DNA of 8,832 bases from CAYUXF01 sp964448755 (GTDB taxonomy: Bacteria > Margulisbacteria > Termititenacia > Termititenacales > CAYUXF01), in the NCBI GenBank assembly GCA_964448755.1, contig CAYUXF010000066.1:1-8832 (forward strand). The letters are read 5' to 3'. The notes under the pieces are model-generated. The model made no database searches. It was given only the letters and a program-made list of their open reading frames with translations, and was not told the DNA's origin. This document shows positions 1 through 6,568 of this stretch, in pieces (position 1 is the first letter of the stretch; every line of letters starts with the position of its first letter). The position numbers and the translations under genes are program-made.

Positions 1-1
1 A

Positions 2-115
2 AAGGCGCTTCAGTACACGATGTTACGCACGGGCTTAACACCGCAAAAAATAAATGATAATATACTGAAGGAATATATGGGGGAAAAATTCTATAAAGCA
101 TTGTACTCTCATTAA
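2..115 (+). CDS. C-terminal tail of an upstream protein, cut by the left edge (tentative)
   Basis: A rightward frame is open from the left edge for 37 codons and stops at TAA 113-115, 20 nt before the gyrB start. The residues look protein-like, ending in a helix-like stretch (TGLTPQKINDNILKEYMG, then EKFYKALYSH). This pattern of a short helix, a turn and 'GExFxxxL' resembles the C-terminus of some amidohydrolase or dipeptidase families, but that is a resemblance from memory only. A competing frame, from base 1 to TGA 55-57, is also open for 18 codons. I prefer the longer one. With so few codons, both identity and reality are uncertain. Confidence 0.4.
   Translation, partial: KALQYTMLRTGLTPQKINDNILKEYMGEKFYKALYSH
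35..63 (+). promoter_or_regulatory. possible sigma-70-type promoter for gyrB
   Basis: TTAACA at 35-40 matches the -35 consensus at five of six positions. It is followed by a 17-nt spacer and TAATAT at 58-63, which matches the -10 consensus at four of six, with a TG one base before it (55-56) as in extended -10 elements. Transcription would start near position 70 and give a leader of about 65 nt before gyrB. The site lies inside the tail of the upstream frame. This is inferred from consensus only; the surrounding sequence is AT-rich, so chance matches are easy. Confidence 0.3.
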
Positions 116-125
116 AAAAATATTA

Positions 126-130
126 TGAGG
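126..130 (+). promoter_or_regulatory. Shine-Dalgarno site fixing the GTG start of gyrB
   Basis: TGAGG ends 5 nt before the GTG at 136-138. There is no in-frame ATG nearby. The ATG at 125 is in another frame and closes after five codons. The site therefore supports GTG as the gyrB start. Confidence 0.6.
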
Positions 131-135
131 TTTTT

Positions 136-2136
136 GTGGTAAAAGTCGAACATAATTACGACGCGTCAAGTATAAAAATACTCGATGGGCTAGAGGCAGT
201 ACGCCAGCGGCCCGGTATGTATATCGGTTCTACCGACAAATATGGACTGCATCATCTGGTTTATGAAATTGTCGATAATTCCGTTGATGAAGCTTTGGCC
301 GGATATTGCTCCGAGATAGAAGTAGTTTTGGAAAAAAATGGCTATTGCACAGTGTCTGATAATGGTCGCGGTATCCCGATATCAATGCATGAAAAGGCCA
401 AGCTTCCGGCCGTAGAAGTAGTTTTAACTACGCTACATGCCGGCGGTAAATTTGATAAAGTTGGCTACAAAATTTCCGGCGGGCTGCATGGTGTTGGCGC
501 TTCCGTTGTTAATGCTTTGTCAGAAGTTTTTAAAGTAGAAGTTCATCGTGATGGCAAAGTCTATACTAATTCTTATACCCGTGGAAAACCTGATGCCAAA
601 ATAGGAAAAACTGCACCAGAGCCAAAACAAAAATCGACCGGGACAATAGTTAGTTTTTATCCGGACAGTAAAATTTTTGAGACGCTAGATTTTAACTTTG
701 AAACCCTTTCCAGTCGCTTAAGAGAGATGTGCTATTTAACTAAGGGACTAAAAATAACTTTTATTGATAAGCGCGGCCGGAGTGAAAAGATAGAAACATA
801 TCATTTTGAAGGCGGCGTAGTGGAATACATTGACCATATTGACGAAAACAAAGAATCGCTTTTCAAAGAGCCGATATATATACACAAAGAAAAAGACGGC
901 GTGGAAGTTGAAGTGGCGCTCCAGTTTTGCAAAGATTATTATGACGAAACGGTTTTATCTTTTGTGAACAATATTCGTACTAGAGAAGGCGGCACCCATC
1001 TTTCCGGTTTTCGTACGGCACTGACCCGCTCGATAAATAACTTCGGCAAAAAGTATGAACTGCTCAACATAAAAAAAGAAGAAATGTTAACCGGGCAGGA
1101 CTGCAAAGAAGGCTTAACGGCGATAGTTTCAGTGAAAGTCGGGAATCCTCAATTTGAAGGACAGACAAAATCAAAACTTGGCAACAGCGAAGTAAAGGGT
1201 ATTGTTGACAGTGTTGTGGACGAAGGATTAGCTAATGCTTTTGAAAAGACCCCGTCCATCGGCAAAGCGATAGTCAATAAGTGTTTAATTGCTTTGCGAG
1301 TACGCAATGCTACTCGTCAGGCCCAGGACTTGGCTCGCCGAAAAAATGCACTGGAAGGATCTTCTCTTCCGGGCAAACTGGCCGACTGTATAAATCGAGA
1401 TGCTTCCAAGTGCGAATTATATATTGTTGAGGGTGATTCTGCCGGCGGCTCGGCCAAGCAAGGGCGCGACCGAAATTTTCAGGCTATTCTTCCTTTGCGC
1501 GGAAAAATTCTCAATGTAGAAAAAGCGCGCATAGATAAAATTCTAGAAAATGAAGAATTAAAAAATCTGATTTCAGCGATCGGCCCAGAAGTGGTAGAAA
1601 AACTGCACCTGGTTGAAGAAGACAAAGATGAAACCGAAGGGGCCGGCGAAGTACTGGACAAAAATGAAGTAGAGCGCATTTTGCAATTTTTACGTTATCA
1701 CAAAATAATTATTATGACCGATGCTGACGTAGACGGAGCTCATATTCGTACGCTGTTACTGACTTTCTTTTATCGTTATGCCAAAAAAGTTATTGAGGCT
1801 GGTTGTGTATATGCTGCGCAGCCTCCGCTTTACCTGGTTAAAAAAGGGAAACAGCAGATGTATGCTTATTCGGATGAAGAAAAAGAAAAAATGGTTAAGG
1901 AACTTGGTAAAGATGCCAGCCTTCATGTACAGCGCTACAAAGGTCTTGGCGAAATGAATCCAGAGCAGCTCTGGTCTACCACCATGGATCCTAAAAACCG
2001 TATGTTGTGGCGGGTGGAGCTGGAAGATGCGGTTCGTGCCGATGAAATTTTTACAATTCTTATGGGTTCTGAGGTTGAGCCGCGCAAAAAATTTATTCAA
2101 GAACATGCCACTTCTGTTAAGTGGCTGGATATTTAG
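136..2136 (+). CDS. gyrB: DNA gyrase subunit B
   Basis: This is the ATPase and TOPRIM subunit of gyrase, which with GyrA introduces negative supercoils using ATP. It starts at GTG (666 aa). The N-terminal GHKL ATPase domain has Glu44/Asn48 in YEIVDNSVDEALAG, Asp75 in DNGRGIP, and the glycine-rich lid GGLHGVGASVVNALS (115-129). The transducer domain carries the QTK loop with Lys345, which contacts ATP. The TOPRIM domain has the metal ligand Glu432 in VEGDSAGG and Asp529/Asp531 in TDADVDG. The C-terminal QRYKGLGEMNPEQLW (599-613) is typical of type IIA enzymes. The E. coli-type insert of about 170 residues is absent. One oddity is that the metal-ligand Glu to Asp spacing is 97 residues against 74 in E. 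coli, because of an acidic expansion near 484-517. The gene leads a run with gyrA 12 nt downstream. The family is certain; GyrB rather than ParE is inferred from the partner's GyrA box. Confidence 0.97.
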   Translation: MVKVEHNYDASSIKILDGLEAVRQRPGMYIGSTDKYGLHHLVYEIVDNSVDEALAGYCSEIEVVLEKNGYCTVSDNGRGIPISMHEKAKLPAVEVVLTTLHAGGKFDKVGYKISGGLHGVGASVVNALSEVFKVEVHRDGKVYTNSYTRGKPDAKIGKTAPEPKQKSTGTIVSFYPDSKIFETLDFNFETLSSRLREMCYLTKGLKITFIDKRGRSEKIETYHFEGGVVEYIDHIDENKESLFKEPIYIHKEKDGVEVEVALQFCKDYYDETVLSFVNNIRTREGGTHLSGFRTALTRSINNFGKKYELLNIKKEEMLTGQDCKEGLTAIVSVKVGNPQFEGQTKSKLGNSEVKGIVDSVVDEGLANAFEKTPSIGKAIVNKCLIALRVRNATRQAQDLARRKNALEGSSLPGKLADCINRDASKCELYIVEGDSAGGSAKQGRDRNFQAILPLRGKILNVEKARIDKILENEELKNLISAIGPEVVEKLHLVEEDKDETEGAGEVLDKNEVERILQFLRYHKIIIMTDADVDGAHIRTLLLTFFYRYAKKVIEAGCVYAAQPPLYLVKKGKQQMYAYSDEEKEKMVKELGKDASLHVQRYKGLGEMNPEQLWSTTMDPKNRMLWRVELEDAVRADEIFTILMGSEVEPRKKFIQEHATSVKWLDI

Positions 2137-2148
2137 AAGGGCAACAAA

Positions 2149-4647
2149 GTGACAGAAAAAGATAAAAAAAATAAACAACCGGAACTCCCGCTAGCCAATC
2201 AAGGAGACGATCGAGTCAAAGGACTAGATATTGAGTCCGAAATGAAAACGTCTTACATTAATTACGCAATGAGCGTTATTGTTGGCCGGGCTCTTCCGGA
2301 TGTGCGCGACGGATTAAAACCGGTTCATCGCCGTATTCTTTTCTCCATGTATGAACAAGGGATGACTCGCGACAAGCCGTTTAAAAAGTCGGCGCGTGTA
2401 GTCGGTGATGTTCTTGGTAAATACCATCCGCATGGCGACTTGGCGATCTATGATACCTTGGTGCGTATGGCGCAGGAGTTTTCACTGCGTAATCCGCTGA
2501 TCGACGGACAGGGAAACTTTGGGTCTATTGATGGAGACAGCGCTGCGGCGATGCGTTATACCGAAGCCCGCCTGAGTAAAATATCAGAAGAATTGATGGC
2601 GGATATGGATAAGGAAACGGTGGACTTTGCACCGAACTTTGATGAATCGCTGCAAGAGCCGGTGGTTTTACCGGCAAAATTTCCAAACCTTTTAATTAAT
2701 GGCTCTTCCGGTATTGCGGTTGGCATGGCCACCAATATCCCGCCGCATAATCTCAATGAGATATGTACTGCGGTTAGCGCGATGCTGGAAAACCCGGATA
2801 TAACCGACAAAGCACTTTTAAAATATGTTTCCGGCCCGGATTTTCCGACCGGTGCAAATATTTGTGGCGATGAAGGCATTAAAAATATTTATTTAACCGG
2901 CCGCGGCGCAGTGACTATTCGCGCGCAAGTCAGCATTGAACCGGCGGCACACAAAAAAGACCGCAACTGCTTGATTGTTTCAGAATTACCTTATCAAGTT
3001 AACAAGGCTGAGTTAATTATTCGTATTGCCGACTTGGTCAAAGACAAAAAGATTCAAAATATTTCCGATTTAAGGGACGAGTCCGGACAGCAGGGGATGC
3101 GGATTTATATTGAAATTAAGAAAGATGTTAATCCGGAAGTGGTTTTAAATCAGCTTTATAAACATACGGCTTTACAGGTCAACTTTAATGCAATCATGCT
3201 GGCGCTTGTAGATGGCGTCCCGAAAGTTTGTACGCTCAAAGAAATTCTTGGGTTCTTTGTGGAACATCGTACTATTGTTATTACTCGGCGTACCAAGTAT
3301 TTATTGGCTAAGGCTAAAGACAAAGCTCATCTTTTAGAAGGATTGGTTATTGCGCTCGACAATTTGGATGCAGTAATTGCCTTAATTAAAAAATCCAAGA
3401 GCGTTACCGAGGCCAAAGAAGGACTGATGAAGAAATTCAAACTTTCTGAGCGTCAGGCCGTGGCAATTTTGGATATGAAGCTCCAGAAACTTACTGCCCT
3501 GGAAACGGAAAAAATAATTGAAGATTTAAAAGAAACAAAAAAACAGATTGCCGATTACGAAGATATTTTAAAGAAAAAAACGCGAGTTATGGATATCATC
3601 AAAGGCGAAATGGAAGAAGTGAAAACCAAATATGGTTCCGGCCGGCGTACCAGAATATTGGGCAAGATCGAAGATATCAATGTTGAAGATTTGATTCCCA
3701 AAGAAGAAGTCGCGGTATTTTTGACCCGGCAGGGCTTTATAAAACGGATGCCTGTTACGACTTTTCGCAATCAGCAGCGCGGAGGCCGTGGAGTATCAGG
3801 GATGGAAACAAGAGAAGAGGACGCAATAGACTCAATTTTTGTAACGAACACGCACAGTTATATGGTGATTTTTACCAACAGAGGCAAAGTTTATCGTATA
3901 AAAGTTTATGAAATTCCAGATGCCAGTCGGAATAGCAAGGGGCAGTCGATCACGAACTTTGTACAGCTGGAAGAAGGGGAAGTTATTACTGCTACCGTGG
4001 AAGTTTCTGATTTTACGGCAGAGGACCAGTTTATTTTCATGGCCACCAAAAATGGGACAGTCAAAAAAACGGTTGTTTCTGAATTTGATAGTATTCGACG
4101 TAGCGGAGTTATTGCGATCACCCTTGATGAGAGCGATTCGCTGGATTGGGCTCGGCGTACAGATGGCACCAAGGACGTGCTGATGACTACGGCCAGCGGA
4201 CTATTGATTCGGTTTAGCGAAAAAGAAGTTCGTTCTATGGGCAGATCGGCTGGCGGAGTACGCGGAATCAACCTGGAGAAAAAAGACTATGTTGTTTCTA
4301 TGGACGTGCTTTCTAAAGAAGATGAAAAGAAATATGCTCTGATTGCTGCTAAGAGCGGTTACGGTAAACGTACTGAAGTTAGCGAATATCGCTGCCAGGG
4401 GCGTGGCGGACGCGGAGTACGCTGTCTTTCTTTGCGCGACAAAGACGAAGCCGTTAAGATGCGTATCGTTGATGAAAAGGATAGTATTATTATGGTTACG
4501 CTGAGCGGTACAGTAATTCGCCAAAAAGTTAAAGATATTTCTGTTCAGGGCCGGGCGGCCAAGGGTGTCCGCTTGGTTAAACTTGATGAAAAAGATGCGC
4601 TGGTTGATATAGCGATTATTCGCGCCGAACACAAAGAAGAAAAATAG
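2149..4647 (+). CDS. gyrA: DNA gyrase subunit A
   Basis: This is the DNA-cleaving and wrapping subunit of gyrase (832 aa). It starts at GTG with AAGGG at 2137-2141, 7 nt upstream. The winged-helix cleavage domain has the catalytic pair Arg136-Tyr137 in SAAAMRYTEA, and the DNA-intercalating Ile189 in GSSGIAVGMATNIPPHNL. The coiled coil follows (around MKLQKLTALE, 443-452). The C-terminal beta-pinwheel starts with a canonical GyrA box, QQRGGRG (542-548), which is needed for DNA wrapping and separates GyrA from ParC. Six blade motifs can be counted; the fifth again has QGRGGRG (750-756). There is no long acidic tail. Numbering runs 15 ahead of E. coli, so Leu98 (TTG at 2440-2442) takes the place of Ser83, while Asp102 matches Asp87. 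The stop is 2 nt from the ychF start, so co-transcription is likely. Confidence 0.97.
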   Translation: MTEKDKKNKQPELPLANQGDDRVKGLDIESEMKTSYINYAMSVIVGRALPDVRDGLKPVHRRILFSMYEQGMTRDKPFKKSARVVGDVLGKYHPHGDLAIYDTLVRMAQEFSLRNPLIDGQGNFGSIDGDSAAAMRYTEARLSKISEELMADMDKETVDFAPNFDESLQEPVVLPAKFPNLLINGSSGIAVGMATNIPPHNLNEICTAVSAMLENPDITDKALLKYVSGPDFPTGANICGDEGIKNIYLTGRGAVTIRAQVSIEPAAHKKDRNCLIVSELPYQVNKAELIIRIADLVKDKKIQNISDLRDESGQQGMRIYIEIKKDVNPEVVLNQLYKHTALQVNFNAIMLALVDGVPKVCTLKEILGFFVEHRTIVITRRTKYLLAKAKDKAHLLEGLVIALDNLDAVIALIKKSKSVTEAKEGLMKKFKLSERQAVAILDMKLQKLTALETEKIIEDLKETKKQIADYEDILKKKTRVMDIIKGEMEEVKTKYGSGRRTRILGKIEDINVEDLIPKEEVAVFLTRQGFIKRMPVTTFRNQQRGGRGVSGMETREEDAIDSIFVTNTHSYMVIFTNRGKVYRIKVYEIPDASRNSKGQSITNFVQLEEGEVITATVEVSDFTAEDQFIFMATKNGTVKKTVVSEFDSIRRSGVIAITLDESDSLDWARRTDGTKDVLMTTASGLLIRFSEKEVRSMGRSAGGVRGINLEKKDYVVSMDVLSKEDEKKYALIAAKSGYGKRTEVSEYRCQGRGGRGVRCLSLRDKDEAVKMRIVDEKDSIIMVTLSGTVIRQKVKDISVQGRAAKGVRLVKLDEKDALVDIAIIRAEHKEEK

Positions 4648-4649
4648 TT

Positions 4650-5750
4650 ATGGGTTTTTCTATAGGTATTGTCGGCTTACCTAATGTCGGCAAATCAACT
4701 TTATTTAATGCAGTAACCAATGCCGGCGCGGAAGCATCGAACTATCCGTTTTGTACGATTGATCCCAATGTTGGTATAGTCGAAGTCCCGGATGAGCGGC
4801 TGGCTGTGCTGGGCAAGATGCATAATTCCCAAAAGATAGTTCCAACAGCAATAGAGATGGTAGACATTGCCGGCCTGGTAAAAGGAGCATCCAAGGGCGA
4901 GGGGCTGGGCAATCAATTTTTGGCAAATATTCGTGAGGTCAATGCCATTGCTCATGTCGTCCGTTGCTTTGAAGATTCCAATATTGTTCATGTCAACGGG
5001 AACATCGATCCGCAGCGCGACATAGAAATTATTAATTTGGAACTAATTTATGCTGATCTGGCTACCGCTGAGAAACGGGAAGATGCAGCCGGCAAAAAAG
5101 CCAAATCCGGACGCCCGGAAGACAAACTGGAATACGAAATTTTTAAGAAAATTAAAGATCATTTGGCGGCCGGCAAGCCGATTCGCTCACTGGAATTTTC
5201 CGAAGCAGAGAAAGAAATAAAAAAACAGCTTAGCTTTTTGACCGACAAACCAATATTGTATGTGGCCAATATTTCCGAAGCGCAAATAAAAAATGCCGAC
5301 AGCGATAAATATGTTCAGCAGGTGCAAAAAATAGCTCAGGCCGAAGGGACGGAGACAGTGGTTATCTCTACTAAGCTTGAGTCCGAACTTGTACAGCTTC
5401 CTCCCGAAGAAGAAAAAGAGCTACTGAAAGAATACGGGCTGAAGGAATCCGGCCTCGATCAGCTGGCCAGAAAAGCTTATAAATTATTAAACTTAATTAC
5501 TTATCTGACCACCGGTGAAAAAGAAACTAAGGCCTGGACTATAAAACGTGAGACCAAGGCCCCGCAGGCGGCAGGAGTTATTCATACGGATTTTGAAAAA
5601 GGGTTTATTAAAGCCGAAGTGGTTGCTTATGAAAAACTGGTAGAGGCCGGCAGCTGGCATGCGGCAGTGGAAAAAGGCTGGGTTAGGCAGGAAGGTAAAG
5701 AATATATTTTTAAAGACGGAGATGTAACGATCTTTAAATTTAATGTCTGA
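4650..5750 (+). CDS. ychF: YchF/OLA1-type ribosome-associated ATPase
   Basis: This is a member of the Obg-related P-loop family that prefers ATP over GTP, binds ribosomes and is linked to translation and stress control. At 366 aa it is close to the E. coli length of 363. The Walker A motif is GLPNVGKST (9-17) and the G3 motif is DIAG (72-75). The base-recognition motif is NISE (207-210) instead of the GTPase NKxD, which is the YchF signature. His114, in IVHVNG, falls at the same number as the catalytic His of E. coli YchF. A helical coiled-coil insertion lies near 130-200, and a TGS domain fills the C-terminus from about 280 to 366. No Shine-Dalgarno is evident; the start lies 2 nt after the gyrA stop, so translation is probably coupled. 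Stop is TGA, which argues against UGA recoding here. Confidence 0.97.
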   Translation: MGFSIGIVGLPNVGKSTLFNAVTNAGAEASNYPFCTIDPNVGIVEVPDERLAVLGKMHNSQKIVPTAIEMVDIAGLVKGASKGEGLGNQFLANIREVNAIAHVVRCFEDSNIVHVNGNIDPQRDIEIINLELIYADLATAEKREDAAGKKAKSGRPEDKLEYEIFKKIKDHLAAGKPIRSLEFSEAEKEIKKQLSFLTDKPILYVANISEAQIKNADSDKYVQQVQKIAQAEGTETVVISTKLESELVQLPPEEEKELLKEYGLKESGLDQLARKAYKLLNLITYLTTGEKETKAWTIKRETKAPQAAGVIHTDFEKGFIKAEVVAYEKLVEAGSWHAAVEKGWVRQEGKEYIFKDGDVTIFKFNV

Positions 5751-5759
5751 TATGTTTAT

Positions 5760-6494
5760 ATGGCAAAAATTATTCAAAAGAAAGAAATTGCCGGTGCAGG
5801 CAAAAGCGAAGAGTATATTTCAACCAACAATTCATTAAAAAATCGTAGCTTTTTTAATAATTTAAATAAATTTACTGAAAAAATTTTTATTAAATATCCT
5901 CAGGCGGTATATCCTGCCTTAGATTCAAAATATCCTGAGCTTGATAAGGCGATCAAGCTTTTTGCCGCGATAGTAAGCGAAGAAATAACAATACAGATTA
6001 AAGTAAAGCTAGACGGAAAAACCAAAGTTTTTTCGCAAAGAGGTTTTCCGAAAGGACTGAACCTGAACTTTACAGAGAATAATTATAATTCGGCATTTCG
6101 GCAGAACAATCGTAAAGGACTAGTCCAACCCTGGCAGTACCTGGATAATTATTTTCTAGAGGCCCCTGCCTCGGCCGAGGCTAATTGTGTGGAGAAAAGT
6201 TTATTGCTCTGGAACTTATACCGTAGCCAGGAGTTCCCTTGTTGGCTGGAATATGAGAAAGAACATATATATGTAGTTGTGGTTTTATACGATGTTGTCT
6301 ATGAGGCTCATGCTAACAAAAACAAAGACAAGTACTTGTTTGCTCCTTCTCTGAAGAAAAGGAGAAGGTTGCAAGGCCGGTATCCAGGTTGGGAGAAAGG
6401 CATTTTTGATGTTTTGCAGAGGTGGGACGAAAGAATTTCTGATAAGCAAGCGCTGTATAAAATGCCGGAACGCCAAGAAGGCAAAAATAATTAA
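5760..6494 (+). CDS. unrecognised 244-aa protein, possible Cys-His transglutaminase-like core
   Basis: I do not recognise this gene. The ATG lies 9 nt after the ychF stop with no clear Shine-Dalgarno, so it probably rides on the gyrB-gyrA-ychF transcript. No signal peptide or membrane segment is seen, so it is likely cytoplasmic. The N-terminal 40 residues are polar and Asn/Lys/Ser-rich. Residues 46-59 hold three Tyr-Pro pairs. The middle and C-terminal part looks folded: Cys143 opens a helix (ANCVEKSLLLWNLYRSQ), then comes a strand FPCWLEY, then EHIYVVVVLYD with His169, then a second strand VVYEAHA. Helix-start Cys followed by a strand-start His and a later acidic residue (Asp178 or Glu182) is the topology of transglutaminase-like cysteine hydrolases. 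That is inference from order alone. The tail is basic (KKRRRLQGR, 199-207). Codon use resembles ychF more than the next gene. Confidence 0.8.
   Translation: MAKIIQKKEIAGAGKSEEYISTNNSLKNRSFFNNLNKFTEKIFIKYPQAVYPALDSKYPELDKAIKLFAAIVSEEITIQIKVKLDGKTKVFSQRGFPKGLNLNFTENNYNSAFRQNNRKGLVQPWQYLDNYFLEAPASAEANCVEKSLLLWNLYRSQEFPCWLEYEKEHIYVVVVLYDVVYEAHANKNKDKYLFAPSLKKRRRLQGRYPGWEKGIFDVLQRWDERISDKQALYKMPERQEGKNN
5938..5963 (+). repeat. 8-bp perfect inverted repeat followed by a T-run, inside the 244-aa gene
   Basis: AGCTTGAT (5938-5945) and ATCAAGCT (5952-5959) form a perfect 8-bp stem with a 6-nt AAGGCG loop. The last stem base begins a run of five T (5959-5963). The shape is that of a weak intrinsic terminator, but only three of the eight pairs are G-C. 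It lies about 180 nt into a coding frame (codons for ELDKAIKLF), so it may be chance. The repeat itself is certain; a function is not. Confidence 0.45.
6168..6181. repeat. 14-bp perfect palindrome GCCTCGGCCGAGGC
   Basis: The palindrome lies within the 244-aa gene, just before the Cys143 codon. A second GAGGC at 6159-6163 lies upstream, so the GCCTC at 6168-6172 could pair with either copy, giving two mutually exclusive 5-bp hairpins. The codons read Glu-Ala-Pro-Ala-Ser-Ala-Glu-Ala, an Ala-rich stretch where such symmetry can arise by codon choice. Confidence 0.4.
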
Positions 6495-6568
6495 AAAAAA
6501 TAGCATATTATGAAAATTTTATTATTAGGTTACGATATAGTTATATAAATGAAAAAAGGGAAGTTCCA
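6495..6568 (+). other. AT-rich gap ending the gyrase run, with a 12-codon mini-ORF
   Basis: These 74 nt mark a change from moderate-GC to AT-rich sequence. No GC-rich hairpin terminator is visible. ATG at 6510 opens a 12-codon frame (MKILLLGYDIVI) that stops at TAA 6546-6548, with no Shine-Dalgarno before it. The AAGGGAAG at 6556-6563 lies 5 nt before the next gene's ATG and serves that gene. AT-rich stretches could hold a promoter for the next gene, but none stands out. Confidence 0.5.

Noticed and set aside
1..57. Alternative open frame ending KGASVHDVTHGLNTAKNK at TGA 55-57
   Set aside because: Only 18 codons to the edge, so being open is close to chance. The overlapping frame to 115 is twice as long and ends just before gyrB.
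101..126. TTGTAC (101-106) and TATTAT (121-126) as a gyrB promoter
   Set aside because: The 14-nt spacer is too short, and the start point would fall almost on the start codon.
125..142. ATG at 125 as a leader peptide or alternative gyrB start
   Set aside because: It is out of frame with gyrB and stops after five codons. The GAGG site is better placed for the GTG at 136.
1498..1500. Arg455 of GyrB in place of E. coli Lys447, a GyrB quinolone position
   Set aside because: Arg here (LPLRGKILN) is frequent in ordinary GyrB proteins, so it says nothing about resistance.
4396..4416. Second GyrA-box-like motif QGRGGRG in blade five
   Set aside because: RGG(K/R)G in this blade is, as I recall, common in GyrA of Gram-positive type, so it is probably ordinary.
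4201..4632. Long minus-strand open frames opposite gyrA, ychF and gyrB
   Set aside because: They run antisense to strongly conserved genes, have unlikely residue composition and lack ribosome sites; they are shadows of codon use.
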